From assembly GCF_001552555.1 (NCBI RefSeq), contig NZ_BCRK01000029.1, positions 1-44,687 of the forward strand: a stretch of DNA of 44,687 nucleotides. The letters are read 5' to 3'. Of the stretch, positions 25,381 through 33,307 are shown piece after piece; positions within the stretch are counted from its first letter, which is position 1, and every line of letters starts with the position of its first letter. Origin of the DNA: Nocardiopsis trehalosi NBRC 14201. GTDB lineage: Bacteria > Actinomycetota > Actinomycetes > Streptosporangiales > Streptosporangiaceae. The notes below the pieces were generated by a model that saw only the letters and a program-made list of their open reading frames with translations, was not told the DNA's origin and searched no databases. Both the position numbers and the translations under genes were made by a program.

Positions 25381-26607
25381 CTAGGCGTCGACGGCAGGGG
25401 CGGCTGCGGCGGCGGAGAGGAGCAGGCGGGTGGCCTCCGGCCAGTCGGGGAGGCGGTGCTCGAAGGGGAGGCGGGCCGCGTGGAGGAGGGCCGCGGCGGA
25501 CGCCCGGGGAAGGTCGCGCCGTACGCGGTCGGCCGCCTCGGCCGAGGCGGTGGAGCGGTAGCCCGCGAGCAGCGGGGCGAGGACCGCACCGGGGCCGCGC
25601 GCCCCCGGCGCCGCCGCTGTCCACGCCGCCGCCAGCGAGGCGAGGTCGTCGGCCGGGCGGCCGGACCGGACCGCGCCCGGGTGGACCGGCGCCGCACCGT
25701 GCGGGGTGAGCACCACCCCGCCGGGTCTCGGAGCCCCCAGGGTGAGCACCGGCGGACCGCCGTCGGCGTCACGCGCCTCGCACGCCCGCGCGAGCGCCAG
25801 CGCGCGGTCGGCCGCGTCCGGCAGGAGGCGGGCGAGGTGCCGCGCCGTGCTGACCGGCCCGGGCGGCGGCGCCTGCGCCGGGAGCTCCCGGGGAGGCGGC
25901 ACCGCGTGCACCCGGCCCAGCAGCGCACCGACCTCCTGCGCCCCCTCGACCGAGAACGGGGCTCCCTCCAGCCACGCCACGGCGAGCACCCCGAACCGGT
26001 TCACCCGCAGCAGCTCCGGCACGGGCACCCCCGCTGCGGCAAGCGCGACGTGGGCGGCCACGTTCACCCCGCCGACGCGCACCCGGACGGCCGCCAACGG
26101 GGCCCCCTCCGCGTCTTCGGCCCGCCCGGTCCAGTGGCCGCCGGGCACGTACCGCACGGCGGTCAGCCGGTGCGCCCGCCGCCCCGCGTACGCCGAGGGG
26201 TCGGCGGCGACGCGCCGCACCCCCGCGACCGCCGGGTCGTGCGCGGGGGCCGTCAGGACGGTGCCCAACCGCTCGTCGACGACGGGCGACGTCCAACCGG
26301 CCGGCGCCGCCGGGCGCGCGAGCGGGGGGCCGCCGTCCTCTTCGGGGGCGGCGACCGGCGGCGCACCCGCCGGGCCCGCACGCAGGCCCGCGCGGTGCTC
26401 CCCGTCGGGGCCGGTGAGCACCAGTGCGGCTGTGGCGCCGTTGGGGCCGAGCAGTACGCGCTCGGCCACCACCCGTTCCGGCGGTACCGCCCCTTCGGGC
26501 ACCAGGGAGCGGACCAGGAGCACCAGCCGTCCGGGGTCGAGGAGGTCGCCCAGAGCGGGCACATGAGGGAGGCGGCGCACCAGGTCGGCGTCGGCGGACG
26601 GGAGCAT
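25381..26607 (-). CDS. Aminoglycoside-phosphotransferase-fold protein, degenerate
   Basis: A 408-residue protein whose layout follows actinobacterial APH/maltokinase-like kinases. It has an N-terminal lobe (YVPGGHWTGRA at 153-163, then LAAVRVRVGG), a hinge-like AVAWLEGAPF (209-218), an EVGALLGRVHAV helix, and a catalytic-loop-like TPHGAAPVHPGAV (301-313) followed by PADDLASLAAAW (318-329). In active members the loop reads HGDxHPGNV or HGDFHPGQV with a catalytic Asp, followed by a D[IF]D metal site. Here Asp is replaced by Ala and the metal site is not seen, so the protein may be a pseudokinase. ATG 26607 follows GGAGG. It is a lone gene in a gene-poor region; its partner is unknown. Confidence 0.7.
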   Translation of the reverse strand: MLPSADADLVRRLPHVPALGDLLDPGRLVLLVRSLVPEGAVPPERVVAERVLLGPNGATAALVLTGPDGEHRAGLRAGPAGAPPVAAPEEDGGPPLARPAAPAGWTSPVVDERLGTVLTAPAHDPAVAGVRRVAADPSAYAGRRAHRLTAVRYVPGGHWTGRAEDAEGAPLAAVRVRVGGVNVAAHVALAAAGVPVPELLRVNRFGVLAVAWLEGAPFSVEGAQEVGALLGRVHAVPPPRELPAQAPPPGPVSTARHLARLLPDAADRALALARACEARDADGGPPVLTLGAPRPGGVVLTPHGAAPVHPGAVRSGRPADDLASLAAAWTAAAPGARGPGAVLAPLLAGYRSTASAEAADRVRRDLPRASAAALLHAARLPFEHRLPDWPEATRLLLSAAAAAPAVDA

Positions 26608-26989
26608 CGCGGACCTCCTCGGTGCTGCGTGGGCTCCGATTCTGCCCAGTACGCGCCCGCTCCGGTAGCCCTCGCGGAGCCGGACCGCCGACGTCCGTCC
26701 CGCCGTGGCGTCCGAGGGTCGTGGCGGGGGTCCGGGTCATGGGGGCGGCGGGGCCGCCGATGCGGCGGCCGTGCCGCCCTGCCGCATGTCGACGGGGGCC
26801 ACTGCCATCGGCGCGTATCCGCCGCTGCGCCGCTGGTCTTCCCGTCCGCCGGATGGAGGAGGCGAGGCCGGGGCCGGGCAGACGGCCCGCGCGGTGGACG
26901 CGGCCGCATCGGTACGGCCGGGGGAGGGCCGGGACGTCCGCCGTCACGGTGCGTTCGGCCGGGCGTGGTGCGGTTTCTGGTGGGAGCGG

Positions 26990-27072
26990 GTGACGGGTTG
27001 TCGCCGGGGTGCGTCGGCGGGCCGGGATGGGTGGCCGGACGTTACCGGGAGCGGGGCGGGTGGCGTGTTCCG
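26990..27072 (+). repeat. Dispersed repeat, copy B
   Basis: Starts GTGACGGGTTGTCGCC and ends GGCGGGTGGCGTGTTCCG (27055-27072). The last 33 bases, from GTTACCGGGAGCG, match copy C with three mismatches. Confidence 0.65.
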
Positions 27073-27183
27073 GGGACGTGGCCGTACCGGTGCGGCTGGG
27101 AGGGGAGCGGGTCGTTCGTCGTCGTGGCGGGTCCGGCCGGGTGTGGTGTGGCGGTAGTGGTAGCAGTTGAGTGCGGGTGGCGG

Positions 27184-27269
27184 GTGGCGGGTCGTCGCCA
27201 GGGGTGGTGCGTATCGGATCGGGGCGAGCGGTCGCGCGTTATCGGGAGCGAGGCGGGTGGCATGTTCCG
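27184..27269 (+). repeat. Dispersed repeat, copy C
   Basis: Starts GTGGCGGGTCGTCGCC and ends GGCGGGTGGCATGTTCCG (27252-27269), one base from copy A's core. It lies in the same orientation as A and B, about 195 bases downstream of B. Confidence 0.65.
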
Positions 27270-27359
27270 GTGAGCGCCGACCGGTCGGCGGACGCGACCG
27301 GGCACCGAGCCTCACAGGGAGGGCACTCGCCATGACGGTGAGTGAGGCGTCGGCGACAC

Positions 27360-27377
27360 GTTGCAACCTGATGCAAC
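27360..27377. promoter_or_regulatory. Orphan GTTGCA-N6-TGCAAC palindrome
   Basis: A perfect 6-bp inverted repeat with a 6-base spacer, in an AT-richer pocket. It has the form of a dimeric regulator site, but no gene starts nearby on either strand. Confidence 0.4.
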
Positions 27378-27743
27378 CTTTGCGGTGCACGTCGCATCCG
27401 CGATCAACTGGGTTCCGAGCGGCAGGCCGCTCACATCACCGCCTCGTCCGTCCGCACCCGTGCCTTGAGGGGGGTAGCGGGAACCGACCTGCGGGACGGA
27501 CGTCCGAGCGGCGACCCGGGAGTCGTGGGGGAGCGCCCCCGGGTCGCCGCACCCTGCGGCGGTGGTCGCTCCTCTGCCCCGGGGCGACCTCCGCTGCCGC
27601 AGGGACGCGCAACGGCGCGGTCCGCCGACCGCGCACGACCCGCCGTCCTCCCGGAACACCACCGTGCCACCCCGGGAAGGCGGCCCGGCAGCCGTCCGCC
27701 GGCGCCGCCCGGCCTCCGCCGCCCACTCCCGGGGCGGCGGAGG

Positions 27744-28145
27744 TCACACCTCCTTCACCGCCGGCAGGCGGGCGGTGGCCAGCCAGCGCCACCGGGCGGC
27801 CTGCGACGCCGTCCCGGCGGCGGCGAGCAGCGCGGCCGCGAGCGCGACGGGGGCCGGCCACACGAAGAACGGGGCGACCCCCGCGACAGCGAACAGTCCG
27901 ATGTTGTGGGCGACGGTCACCCACCCGGGCACGGGGATCACGATGTTGGCCTTATCGCCGGGGGTCGCGAAGAGCGTGGGAACGCCGATCAGCACCGCTG
28001 CCGCCAGCACCGCCAAGGGGATCGACACGGCGCTCAGCGCCCACGGTGCGGCGATCCAGGCGATGAGTTCGGTCGCGAAGCGCAGCGCCGCGCCGACACG
28101 GGAGTCGGGGGCCTGGCCGCCGGGCGACGTGGTGGGGGTGGTCAC
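27744..28145 (-). CDS. Small membrane protein (DUF2568/YrdB-like)
   Basis: A 133-residue protein with four hydrophobic helices: LRFATELIAWIAAPWALS, IPLAVLAAAVLIGVPTLFA, HNIGLFAVAGVAPFFVW and VALAAALLAAAGTAS. The pattern of ELIAWIAA at the start of helix 1, VPTLFATPGDK after helix 2 and a third helix ending in WP resembles the DUF2568 family of small actinobacterial membrane proteins. Start is GTG 28145; the ribosome site is weak. It is a single gene of unknown function. Confidence 0.7.
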   Translation of the reverse strand: MTTPTTSPGGQAPDSRVGAALRFATELIAWIAAPWALSAVSIPLAVLAAAVLIGVPTLFATPGDKANIVIPVPGWVTVAHNIGLFAVAGVAPFFVWPAPVALAAALLAAAGTASQAARWRWLATARLPAVKEV

Positions 28146-28829
28146 GGGGCCAGGGTCTCACGCCCCGCGTTGCGTACCGGTCGCGGGCCGCCCCGCGCGG
28201 CGACCGCACGTCAACCGGCTCGGTGGTGGTCCGGCCGGTCCTCAGTCCGGCGCGGTCGACCCCCGTTCCGGCGGTCTCCACCGCGCGCCGACGACCGGAC
28301 CATCGACACTTCGGCGGCCGGGCACCGCTGCCCCGATGTCGGGCTGGTGGCGCGGAGCAGGGGCGCGGTCCTGCGGGTGCGAGTGGTCGTCAGCAGTGGT
28401 CCGCGCAGTGGCGATCGGGCGCCGCGCCGGCCGCGCATAGCCAGTAGGCCGTCGAACCGCCTGCCCCTCTTCTGCCCCGGGGTGGCGCGGCGCCCGGACG
28501 CCGACCCCCGCCTGTGCGGCGTCCGCACCGATGCGTACCGGTCCATCCCGCGTCCGGATGGTCCGCGCGACTTGGATCCGTCATCCTTGCCGGGTTCCAG
28601 CGGGGTGGGCGTCGGCGCCCCGCCGGACATGTACCCCACTGGTCCCCCGAACGGGCCTGTCCAGGGTGCGTGGAAGGCGCAACGCCATGCGTGCGGTTCG
28701 ATGGGCCCGCGTCCCCTGCGCGGAGGGATCCGCGCAGCGGCGCAGCGGCGCAGCGGCGCGCGGCCTCGGCCGCCGGCCCCCCGCCCCGGACGGCCTCGCC
28801 GACGGACCTCGGCCCCCGGCCCCCGGGCG
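28146..28829. other. Gene-free spacer
   Basis: No gene is seen. Three tandem GCGCAGCGGC-like units lie near 28731-28758. The right end borders the stop of the XRE-cupin gene. Open frames here have biased composition and no family features. Confidence 0.5.
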
Positions 28830-29429
28830 TCAGCCGACCGGGCGTCGGCGGGGGCGGGCCGCTCCGGGGCCGCGCGGGCGCATGATGAGCGCGGCGACCG
28901 CGTAGCGGCACGGCTCGGTGCCGGGGTTGGCGTAGCCGTGCTCGACGTCGGCGGCGAAGTACACCGAGTCGCCCGGCCCGAGGTCGGTGGCCTCGCCGCC
29001 CACGGTGAGCCGCAGCGTGCCCGCGTCGACCGCGACGAACTCATGGGAGCCGGGGGCGTAGGCGGGGAACACCCCGGCGTCGCACCCGGGCGGCAGCTCG
29101 GTGCGCACCCACTCGAAGTTCACCCCCGGGACGACCGGGGACAGCACCGTCCGCCGCCAGCCCCCCGGTTCGTCGGCCACGTCCTGATCGGCGGCGCGGC
29201 GCACCACGACGGTGGACTCGGAGGCCGGAGCCACCAGCCGGGCCAGCGGCACCCCCAGCCCTTCGGCGATGCGGCCGAGCACGACGATGGTCGCCGCCTT
29301 CTCGCCCCGCTCGACCGACGACAGCATGCTCACGCTCACCGCGCTGCTGTCGGCGAGCCGCTGGAGGCTGAGGCCGCGATCCGCCCGAATCGCCTGGATG
29401 CGCGCGCCGAGCGCCGGTAGATCGACCAC
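28830..29429 (-). CDS. XRE-cupin transcriptional regulator
   Basis: A 199-residue regulator: HTH at about 5-62 (ALGARIQAIRADRGLSLQRLA, VSVSMLSSVERGEKAATIVVLGRIAEGL) and a C-terminal cupin at about 100-190 (PGSHEFVAVDAGTLRLTVGGE, LGPGDSVYFAADVEHGYANPG). The GTG at 29429 is chosen because the HTH starts right after it and TATCAT, a -10-like hexamer, lies 7 bases upstream, which suggests a leaderless transcript. It is divergent from a GNAT gene whose -10 occupies the same bases on the other strand. Such pairs often consist of a repressor and an acetyltransferase target. Confidence 0.84.
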   Translation of the reverse strand: MVDLPALGARIQAIRADRGLSLQRLADSSAVSVSMLSSVERGEKAATIVVLGRIAEGLGVPLARLVAPASESTVVVRRAADQDVADEPGGWRRTVLSPVVPGVNFEWVRTELPPGCDAGVFPAYAPGSHEFVAVDAGTLRLTVGGEATDLGPGDSVYFAADVEHGYANPGTEPCRYAVAALIMRPRGPGAARPRRRPVG

Positions 29430-29433
29430 GTCC

Positions 29434-29444
29434 GCTATGATAGC
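29434..29444. promoter_or_regulatory. Overlapping divergent -10 elements in a palindrome
   Basis: GCTAT-G-ATAGC is an exact 11-base palindrome holding TATGAT on the plus strand and TATCAT on the minus strand. Both divergent genes would initiate from this site, so only one polymerase could use it at a time. Confidence 0.5.
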
Positions 29445-29478
29445 GATGATTTCCGCGATAGAGGAAAGTGGGGTCCGC

Positions 29479-30051
29479 TTGCCGCTCGAAGGAGTCGCCA
29501 TCCGACCGGTCCGCACCGCCGACCTTGGGGCGGTCGCCGGGATCTTCGCCCACTACGTCGACCACACCCGGTTCACGTTCGAGGAGACACCCCCGTCCGA
29601 GGCCGACTGGCACCACCGCCTCGAACAGGGGGCGGCGGCCGGGCTGCCGTTCCTCGTCGCCGAGGTCGACGGCCGTGTCGCCGGGTACGCCCGCTGCACC
29701 CCCTGGCGCGAGAAGCCCGCCTACCGGTTCACGGCCGAGGACTCCATCTACCTCGCCCCCGGCATGGGCGGGCGCGGCCTGGGCGGCGAACTCCTCGCGG
29801 CGCTGCTGGACGACGCCGCCGAGGCGGGGGTGCGGCAGATGGTCGCGGTCGTCGTCGACGACGGCGAGGGCGCGTCGCTCGCCCTGCACCGGCGGTACGG
29901 GTTCGCCCTGGTGGGCCGCCTCTCCCGCGTCGGCCACAAGCACGGCCGCTGGCTCGACACCCTCCTCCTCCAGCGCGGCCTCCTCCCCGCGTCCGCCACC
30001 CCGGCCACCACCCCCCATCGCGCCCACGCCCGTACCACCGACACGGGCTGA
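29479..30051 (+). CDS. GNAT acetyltransferase, phosphinothricin acetyltransferase-like
   Basis: A 190-residue acetyl-CoA-dependent N-acetyltransferase. It shows the order of blocks known from Bar/Pat enzymes: IRPVRTADLGAVAGIFAHYV at the N-terminus, FLVAEVDGRVAGYARCTPWR, EDSIYLAPGMGGRGLGGELL (acetyl-CoA-binding loop), MVAVVVDDGEGASLALHRRYGF and VGHKHGRWLDTLLLQR. The GHKHGRW-D block is especially typical of phosphinothricin/methionine-sulfoximine acetyltransferases. TTG 29479 is chosen for GAGGAAAG upstream; ATG 29446 is in frame but only four bases from the -10. The C-terminal 25 residues are a low-complexity tail. Likely role is detoxification of an amino-acid analogue, controlled by the divergent XRE-cupin protein. 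Confidence 0.83.
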   Translation: MPLEGVAIRPVRTADLGAVAGIFAHYVDHTRFTFEETPPSEADWHHRLEQGAAAGLPFLVAEVDGRVAGYARCTPWREKPAYRFTAEDSIYLAPGMGGRGLGGELLAALLDDAAEAGVRQMVAVVVDDGEGASLALHRRYGFALVGRLSRVGHKHGRWLDTLLLQRGLLPASATPATTPHRAHARTTDTG

Positions 30052-30465
30052 TCCCGCCCCACTGCCGGCCCCGGACCGACGAACTCCCCGACCGATCACC
30101 CGGAGTGGTCCGGCCGGCGGTCGCGGGGGGAGAACACCCCCGCCTGCGCGGCGCGACAGGGAGCCGGCTCCTGCGGTCGTCCCCGTGAGCATCGCGGCGC
30201 GCCTCCGCTATCGGTGGGCCGCACGGTGGACGCACCGACCGTCGGAGCGCCCGGCCGGATCGTCGCGAGCCCCGCGCCGTGCGGTCGCCGTCGACCCTGT
30301 GCCGGACGGTCTGCGCTCTCGTCCTGCCACCGACGTCGATTTGGCTCATGACGGCGACCTGCGCCGATGGCGACGGGCGTTCGGCTCTCGCCGTCATGAG
30401 ACACCCGGAGGGATGCGTGTTATTCTTTGATGACTGACCAGTCAGTCATAATAGGAGGGCGCGGA
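30052..30465. other. Intergenic region ahead of the TetR operon
   Basis: No gene is seen. The right end carries a -10-like TATTCT (30421-30426) followed directly by the TetR-type operator at 30431-30448. Confidence 0.5.
30431..30448 (+). promoter_or_regulatory. Perfect TetR-type operator
   Basis: TGACTGAC-CA-GTCAGTCA is an exact 8-bp inverted repeat with a 2-base spacer. It sits just after a TATTCT -10-like hexamer and 18 bases before the tetR ATG, covering the likely transcription start, so autorepression is expected. Confidence 0.8.
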
Positions 30466-31395
30466 ATGCCGAAGCGGGTCGACCGAGGGGCGCGGCGGGA
30501 GGAGATCCTGGCCGGGGCCGTGCGGGTGTTCGCGCGGAAGGGGTTCGCGGCGACGCGGGTGGAGGACGTGGCCGCCGAGGCGGGGATCGCCAAGGGGAGC
30601 GTCTACCTGTACTTCGACGGGCTCGACGATCTCCTCGGCGCGGCATTCGCGTCGTTCGGCGCCGCGTCGGAGCGGGTGCTCGCCGACACCCGCGCGGGGA
30701 ACGGGGACGTCTTCGACCGGTTGGGCCGCCTGATCCGGTCGGTCCTCTCCCTGGTCTCGGCGGAGCCCGACCTCGCCCGGATCCTGGTCGACCTGTGGGC
30801 GGCCGGGCGCGGCGGCGCCGCCCCGCCCGTCGACATGGCCGCCTCCTATGCCGCGTACCGGGCCGCCATCACCGACCTGCTCAAGGAGGGCGCCGCCGCG
30901 GGGCGGGTCCGCCCGGGGGTGGGGGAGGCGCACGCCACCGTGGTCGTCGGGGCCATCGAGGGGTGCCTGCTCCAGTGGCTGATGGACCCGCGCCTGCCGA
31001 TCGCCGACCTCGCCGGGCCGATCGCCGACGTCCTCGTCGACGGCCTGCGCGCCCCCGGAACGGATACGGCCGTCACCGACGCCGCCCGGATCGGCGGGAC
31101 GGCGCACGGGACGGGTACGGCTTCGGACGGGGAGGCGGGCGACGACCGGACGGCTGCCCGGGACGGGGCGGTCGGTGATTGCGGCGTGGCGGCCGCTGGG
31201 GACGGTGGGGGAGCGGGTGGCGACGGGGCATCGGTCGGCGGCCGGGCGGCTGTCCTGGACGGGTCGGCCGACGGCGGTGGCGCCGGGTCGGGCGATGGCG
31301 ACGGCGGCGGGCCGGTGCAGGGCGATGGCGGCGTGGCTGCGGGCGGTGGGGGCGAGACGGTGGGCGGCGATGCCGCCCGGCAGGGGGATCGGTGA
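30466..31395 (+). CDS. TetR/AcrR-family repressor with disordered tail
   Basis: A 309-residue repressor. The TetR HTH occupies about residues 8-55 ([37 protein letters not shown]... in family register), and the ligand domain reaches about residue 200. The remaining 110 residues are Gly/Asp/Ala/Thr repeats with no predicted fold, unusual for this family. ATG 30466 follows AGGAGGG; an upstream in-frame ATG would overlap the operator. The gene ends in TGATG, overlapping the next start by one base, so the membrane protein downstream is co-translated and is probably part of the regulon. Confidence 0.88.
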   Translation: MPKRVDRGARREEILAGAVRVFARKGFAATRVEDVAAEAGIAKGSVYLYFDGLDDLLGAAFASFGAASERVLADTRAGNGDVFDRLGRLIRSVLSLVSAEPDLARILVDLWAAGRGGAAPPVDMAASYAAYRAAITDLLKEGAAAGRVRPGVGEAHATVVVGAIEGCLLQWLMDPRLPIADLAGPIADVLVDGLRAPGTDTAVTDAARIGGTAHGTGTASDGEAGDDRTAARDGAVGDCGVAAAGDGGGAGGDGASVGGRAAVLDGSADGGGAGSGDGDGGGPVQGDGGVAAGGGGETVGGDAARQGDR

Positions 31396-32126
31396 TGTCC
31401 GCGGCGTTCGAGAAGGCGGGGAGACCGTTGGACTCGCGAGAGACGGCGATGGCGGAAGGTGTGGCGATGCCGGAGGGTGTGGCGATGCCGGAGGGAGCGG
31501 CGATGGCCGGGAGCTCGGCGGGGACGGGTCGGGGGTGGCGTGCCCGGGTCGACGGGTTCCTCGTCGGACCCGGGGCGACGCGCGGGGAGCGCGCGGTGTG
31601 CTTCGCCACCGCCGTGGTCGGGACGGCCCTGGCCCTGGCCGCCGGCCACTCCGCCTGGGGGGCCGCCGTCGTGCCGTTGATCGTGGTGGGCGCCGCCGCC
31701 TTCGACCTGTTCGGCGGAGCCGCCGCCAACACGACCGACGTCGCCCGGCGCCAGTGGCACGGGCCCGGTCGAACCGCGTGGCACCACGCCGGTTTCGTGG
31801 CCGCGCACGTCCACCCCTTCGTCTTCGCCTGGCTGCTCCCCGGGTTCGGCTGGGACACCGCCGCGCTCCTCTACGGCCTGGTGCTGGCGAGCGCGGCCGC
31901 CGTCCTCCTCTCGCCGCCCCGGTTGCGGCGCCCGGTCGCCTTCGCGACGGCCGCCCTCGCGCTCACGGCGGTCACCTTCGTGGCCCCCGTTCCCGCACCG
32001 CTGGCCTGGATCGCCCCCGTCATGCTCCTGAAGCTGGTGCCGGGGCACCTGCTCGCCGACGGCGCGACACCGCCGCTCGCGCCGCCCGCGCCGGGGCCCG
32101 TCCCGCCGACGGCGCACCCCGCCTGA
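31395..32126 (+). CDS. Membrane protein of the TetR operon
   Basis: A 243-residue protein. The N-terminal 55 residues are soluble and contain a tandem EGVAMP repeat (EGVAMPEGVAMPEGAAMA), mirrored by 18-base DNA repeats at about 31453-31507. Four to five hydrophobic segments follow (AVCFATAVVGTALALAAG; GAAVVPLIVVGAAAFDLFGG; FVFAWLLPGFGWDTAALLYG; LASAAAVLL; APLAWIAPVMLLKLVPGHLLA). HHAGFVAAHVHPF holds several His residues between helices. I do not recognise the family with certainty. The start ATG overlaps the tetR stop (TGATG), and the next gene follows after 27 bases, so the three genes form an operon. Confidence 0.75.
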   Translation: MSAAFEKAGRPLDSRETAMAEGVAMPEGVAMPEGAAMAGSSAGTGRGWRARVDGFLVGPGATRGERAVCFATAVVGTALALAAGHSAWGAAVVPLIVVGAAAFDLFGGAAANTTDVARRQWHGPGRTAWHHAGFVAAHVHPFVFAWLLPGFGWDTAALLYGLVLASAAAVLLSPPRLRRPVAFATAALALTAVTFVAPVPAPLAWIAPVMLLKLVPGHLLADGATPPLAPPAPGPVPPTAHPA

Positions 32127-32153
32127 GCCCCGACCGCCGTGAAGGAGGCCCCC

Positions 32154-32636
32154 GTGAGATTCCCGAACCCCGCCCGCACCGGCCTGTCCCGGGCGCTCGT
32201 CCGCGCGCCGATCCTGGTGTACCGCGTCGGGCTGGGCGCCCTGCTCGGCCACCGCATGGTGCTGCTGACCCACGTCGGCCGCACGAGCGGACTGCCCCGC
32301 CAGGTCGTCCTGGAGGTCGTCGACCGGGACCCCGCCACCGGTACCGTCGTCATCGCCTCCGGATACGGCGCGCGGGCGCAGTGGTTCCGCAACGTGGTGG
32401 CCCGGCCGAGGGTCCGCTTCCAGGTGGGGCGGCACCGCTACGAGGGCACCTGCCGGCCGCTGCCCCCGGAGGAGTCCGGGCGGCGACTCGCCGATTACGC
32501 GCGCCGCCACCCCCTCGCCGCGGCCACGCTGATGCGCGGGCTCGGCCACACCGCCGCGACGGACGCCGACGTGCGCCGCCTCGGCGCCGACCGTGAGAAC
32601 GGGGTCCCGCTGCTGGAGCTGCGCCCCGACACGTGA
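32154..32636 (+). CDS. Deazaflavin (F420)-dependent nitroreductase, Ddn family
   Basis: A 160-residue split-barrel protein of the Ddn-like nitroreductase family. Diagnostic blocks are VLLTHVGRTSGLPRQVVLEVV, VVIASGYGARAQWFRNVVARPRVRFQVG and YEGTCRPLPPEES. In the family the G(Y/F)G...QWFRN(V/L) segment helps bind the F420 phosphate/deazaflavin. GTG 32154 is chosen because AAGGAGG lies 6 bases ahead; a GTG 15 bases further upstream has no ribosome site. It is the last gene of the TetR operon and is closed by a very strong hairpin. Reduction of quinones or nitro compounds is plausible, fitting a xenobiotic-responsive TetR operon. Confidence 0.87.
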   Translation: MRFPNPARTGLSRALVRAPILVYRVGLGALLGHRMVLLTHVGRTSGLPRQVVLEVVDRDPATGTVVIASGYGARAQWFRNVVARPRVRFQVGRHRYEGTCRPLPPEESGRRLADYARRHPLAAATLMRGLGHTAATDADVRRLGADRENGVPLLELRPDT

Positions 32637-32648
32637 CCGAACAGCGGG

Positions 32649-32696
32649 GACGCGGATGGGCCCGGTGCGCACCCGCGCACCGGGCCCATCCGCGTC
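32649..32696 (+). terminator. 22-bp-stem terminator
   Basis: A perfect 22-bp stem (32649-32670 with 32675-32696) and an ACCC loop lie 12 bases after the Ddn stop. It is one of the longest perfect hairpins in the window and insulates the TetR operon from the next one. Confidence 0.8.
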
Positions 32697-33307
32697 GCCG
32701 GGCCGCTCGCCGGGCCGCTCGCCGGGGCGGGAGCCCACGGGAGCGCCGCCGTGGCGGGGGTGTGTGTCCGAGACCACCAGGGGGTGGCGTCCCCCCGGTT
32801 TTCGCAGGTGGTGACTTTCGGGTGATCGACATTGCGCGGAAATGACGTTGTGACCATCGATCTGCGGATGAATGATGCTGTTCTGTCAAACTTCGTCACA
32901 CATCATGATCGCGCACGTTCGCGCAGGTCGCGTGATCTCGACCCTATAAACAGCTGATTTGATCTCGGTCCATCGCGTGTTCAACACGCGGTTATGTCGA
33001 TCGGATTGACAGGCCGTCTGGCCTGGGGCAGGATTTCTATTGTTCGGAGTGACGAACGCCCTTCGGTCGTCGGTGAGGGGCAGCTCCGAGTCGAAGGCCC
33101 GGACGGTCCCAACCCGGAGACCATTCGCCCCACCCCAGGTCAGCGCGGTCAAAACAGCGGCCGCCCGCACCGTGGCATCGAGGGCTCCGAGGTCCGCGCC
33201 CGCACCCCGTCCGCTGCGCGCCCGGGGCTGCGTCAACTTAAGAATCCCCCGCTTCGCACTTTCCGACCGCGCTTCGTCGTTGCGAGAGATAGGGAGATGT
33301 CCACACA
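32697..33307 (+). promoter_or_regulatory. Long AT-richer control region of the aminosugar operon
   Basis: About 600 bases without a gene. From about 32815 to 33045 the base composition is clearly less GC-rich than anything else in the window. It holds CCTATAAAC (near 32942), an exact palindrome CGCGTGTT-C-AACACGCG (32974-32990) and a TTGACA -35 (33006-33011) with AGGATT 18 bases on. A transcript from there would have a leader of about 265 bases before the ATG at 33308. Near the left edge, two copies of GGGCCGCTCGCC (32700-32723) follow the terminator. Confidence 0.55.

Larger units (their letters stand above)
26608..27743. other. Gene-free spacer with two repeat copies and an orphan palindrome
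   Basis: 1.1 kb without a supportable gene. It carries dispersed repeat copies B (26990-27072) and C (27184-27269) and a GTTGCA-N6-TGCAAC palindrome at 27360-27377. The left 300 bases are the upstream region of the kinase-like gene. An ATG at 27332 with AGGGAGGG upstream opens a long frame, but its translation shows no protein-like features. Confidence 0.55.

Noticed and set aside
23907-25928. Minus-strand frame of about 670 codons across 24-26 kb
   Set aside because: It crosses the GAF-regulator end and the kinase-like gene in the wrong frame; Arg/Pro-rich and featureless.
24078-27743. Search for tRNA or other structured RNA genes in the spacers
   Set aside because: No T-arm-like GGTTCGANNCC with matching acceptor stems was seen.
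27332-28066. ATG with AGGGAGGG upstream opening a frame of about 245 codons
   Set aside because: The translation has no hydrophobic core or motif, and it runs antisense through the DUF2568-like gene. I treat the ribosome-like site as chance.
20200-30465. Transposase or integrase remnants to explain the repeats
   Set aside because: No DDE, HUH or tyrosine-recombinase motifs could be recognised in any frame.
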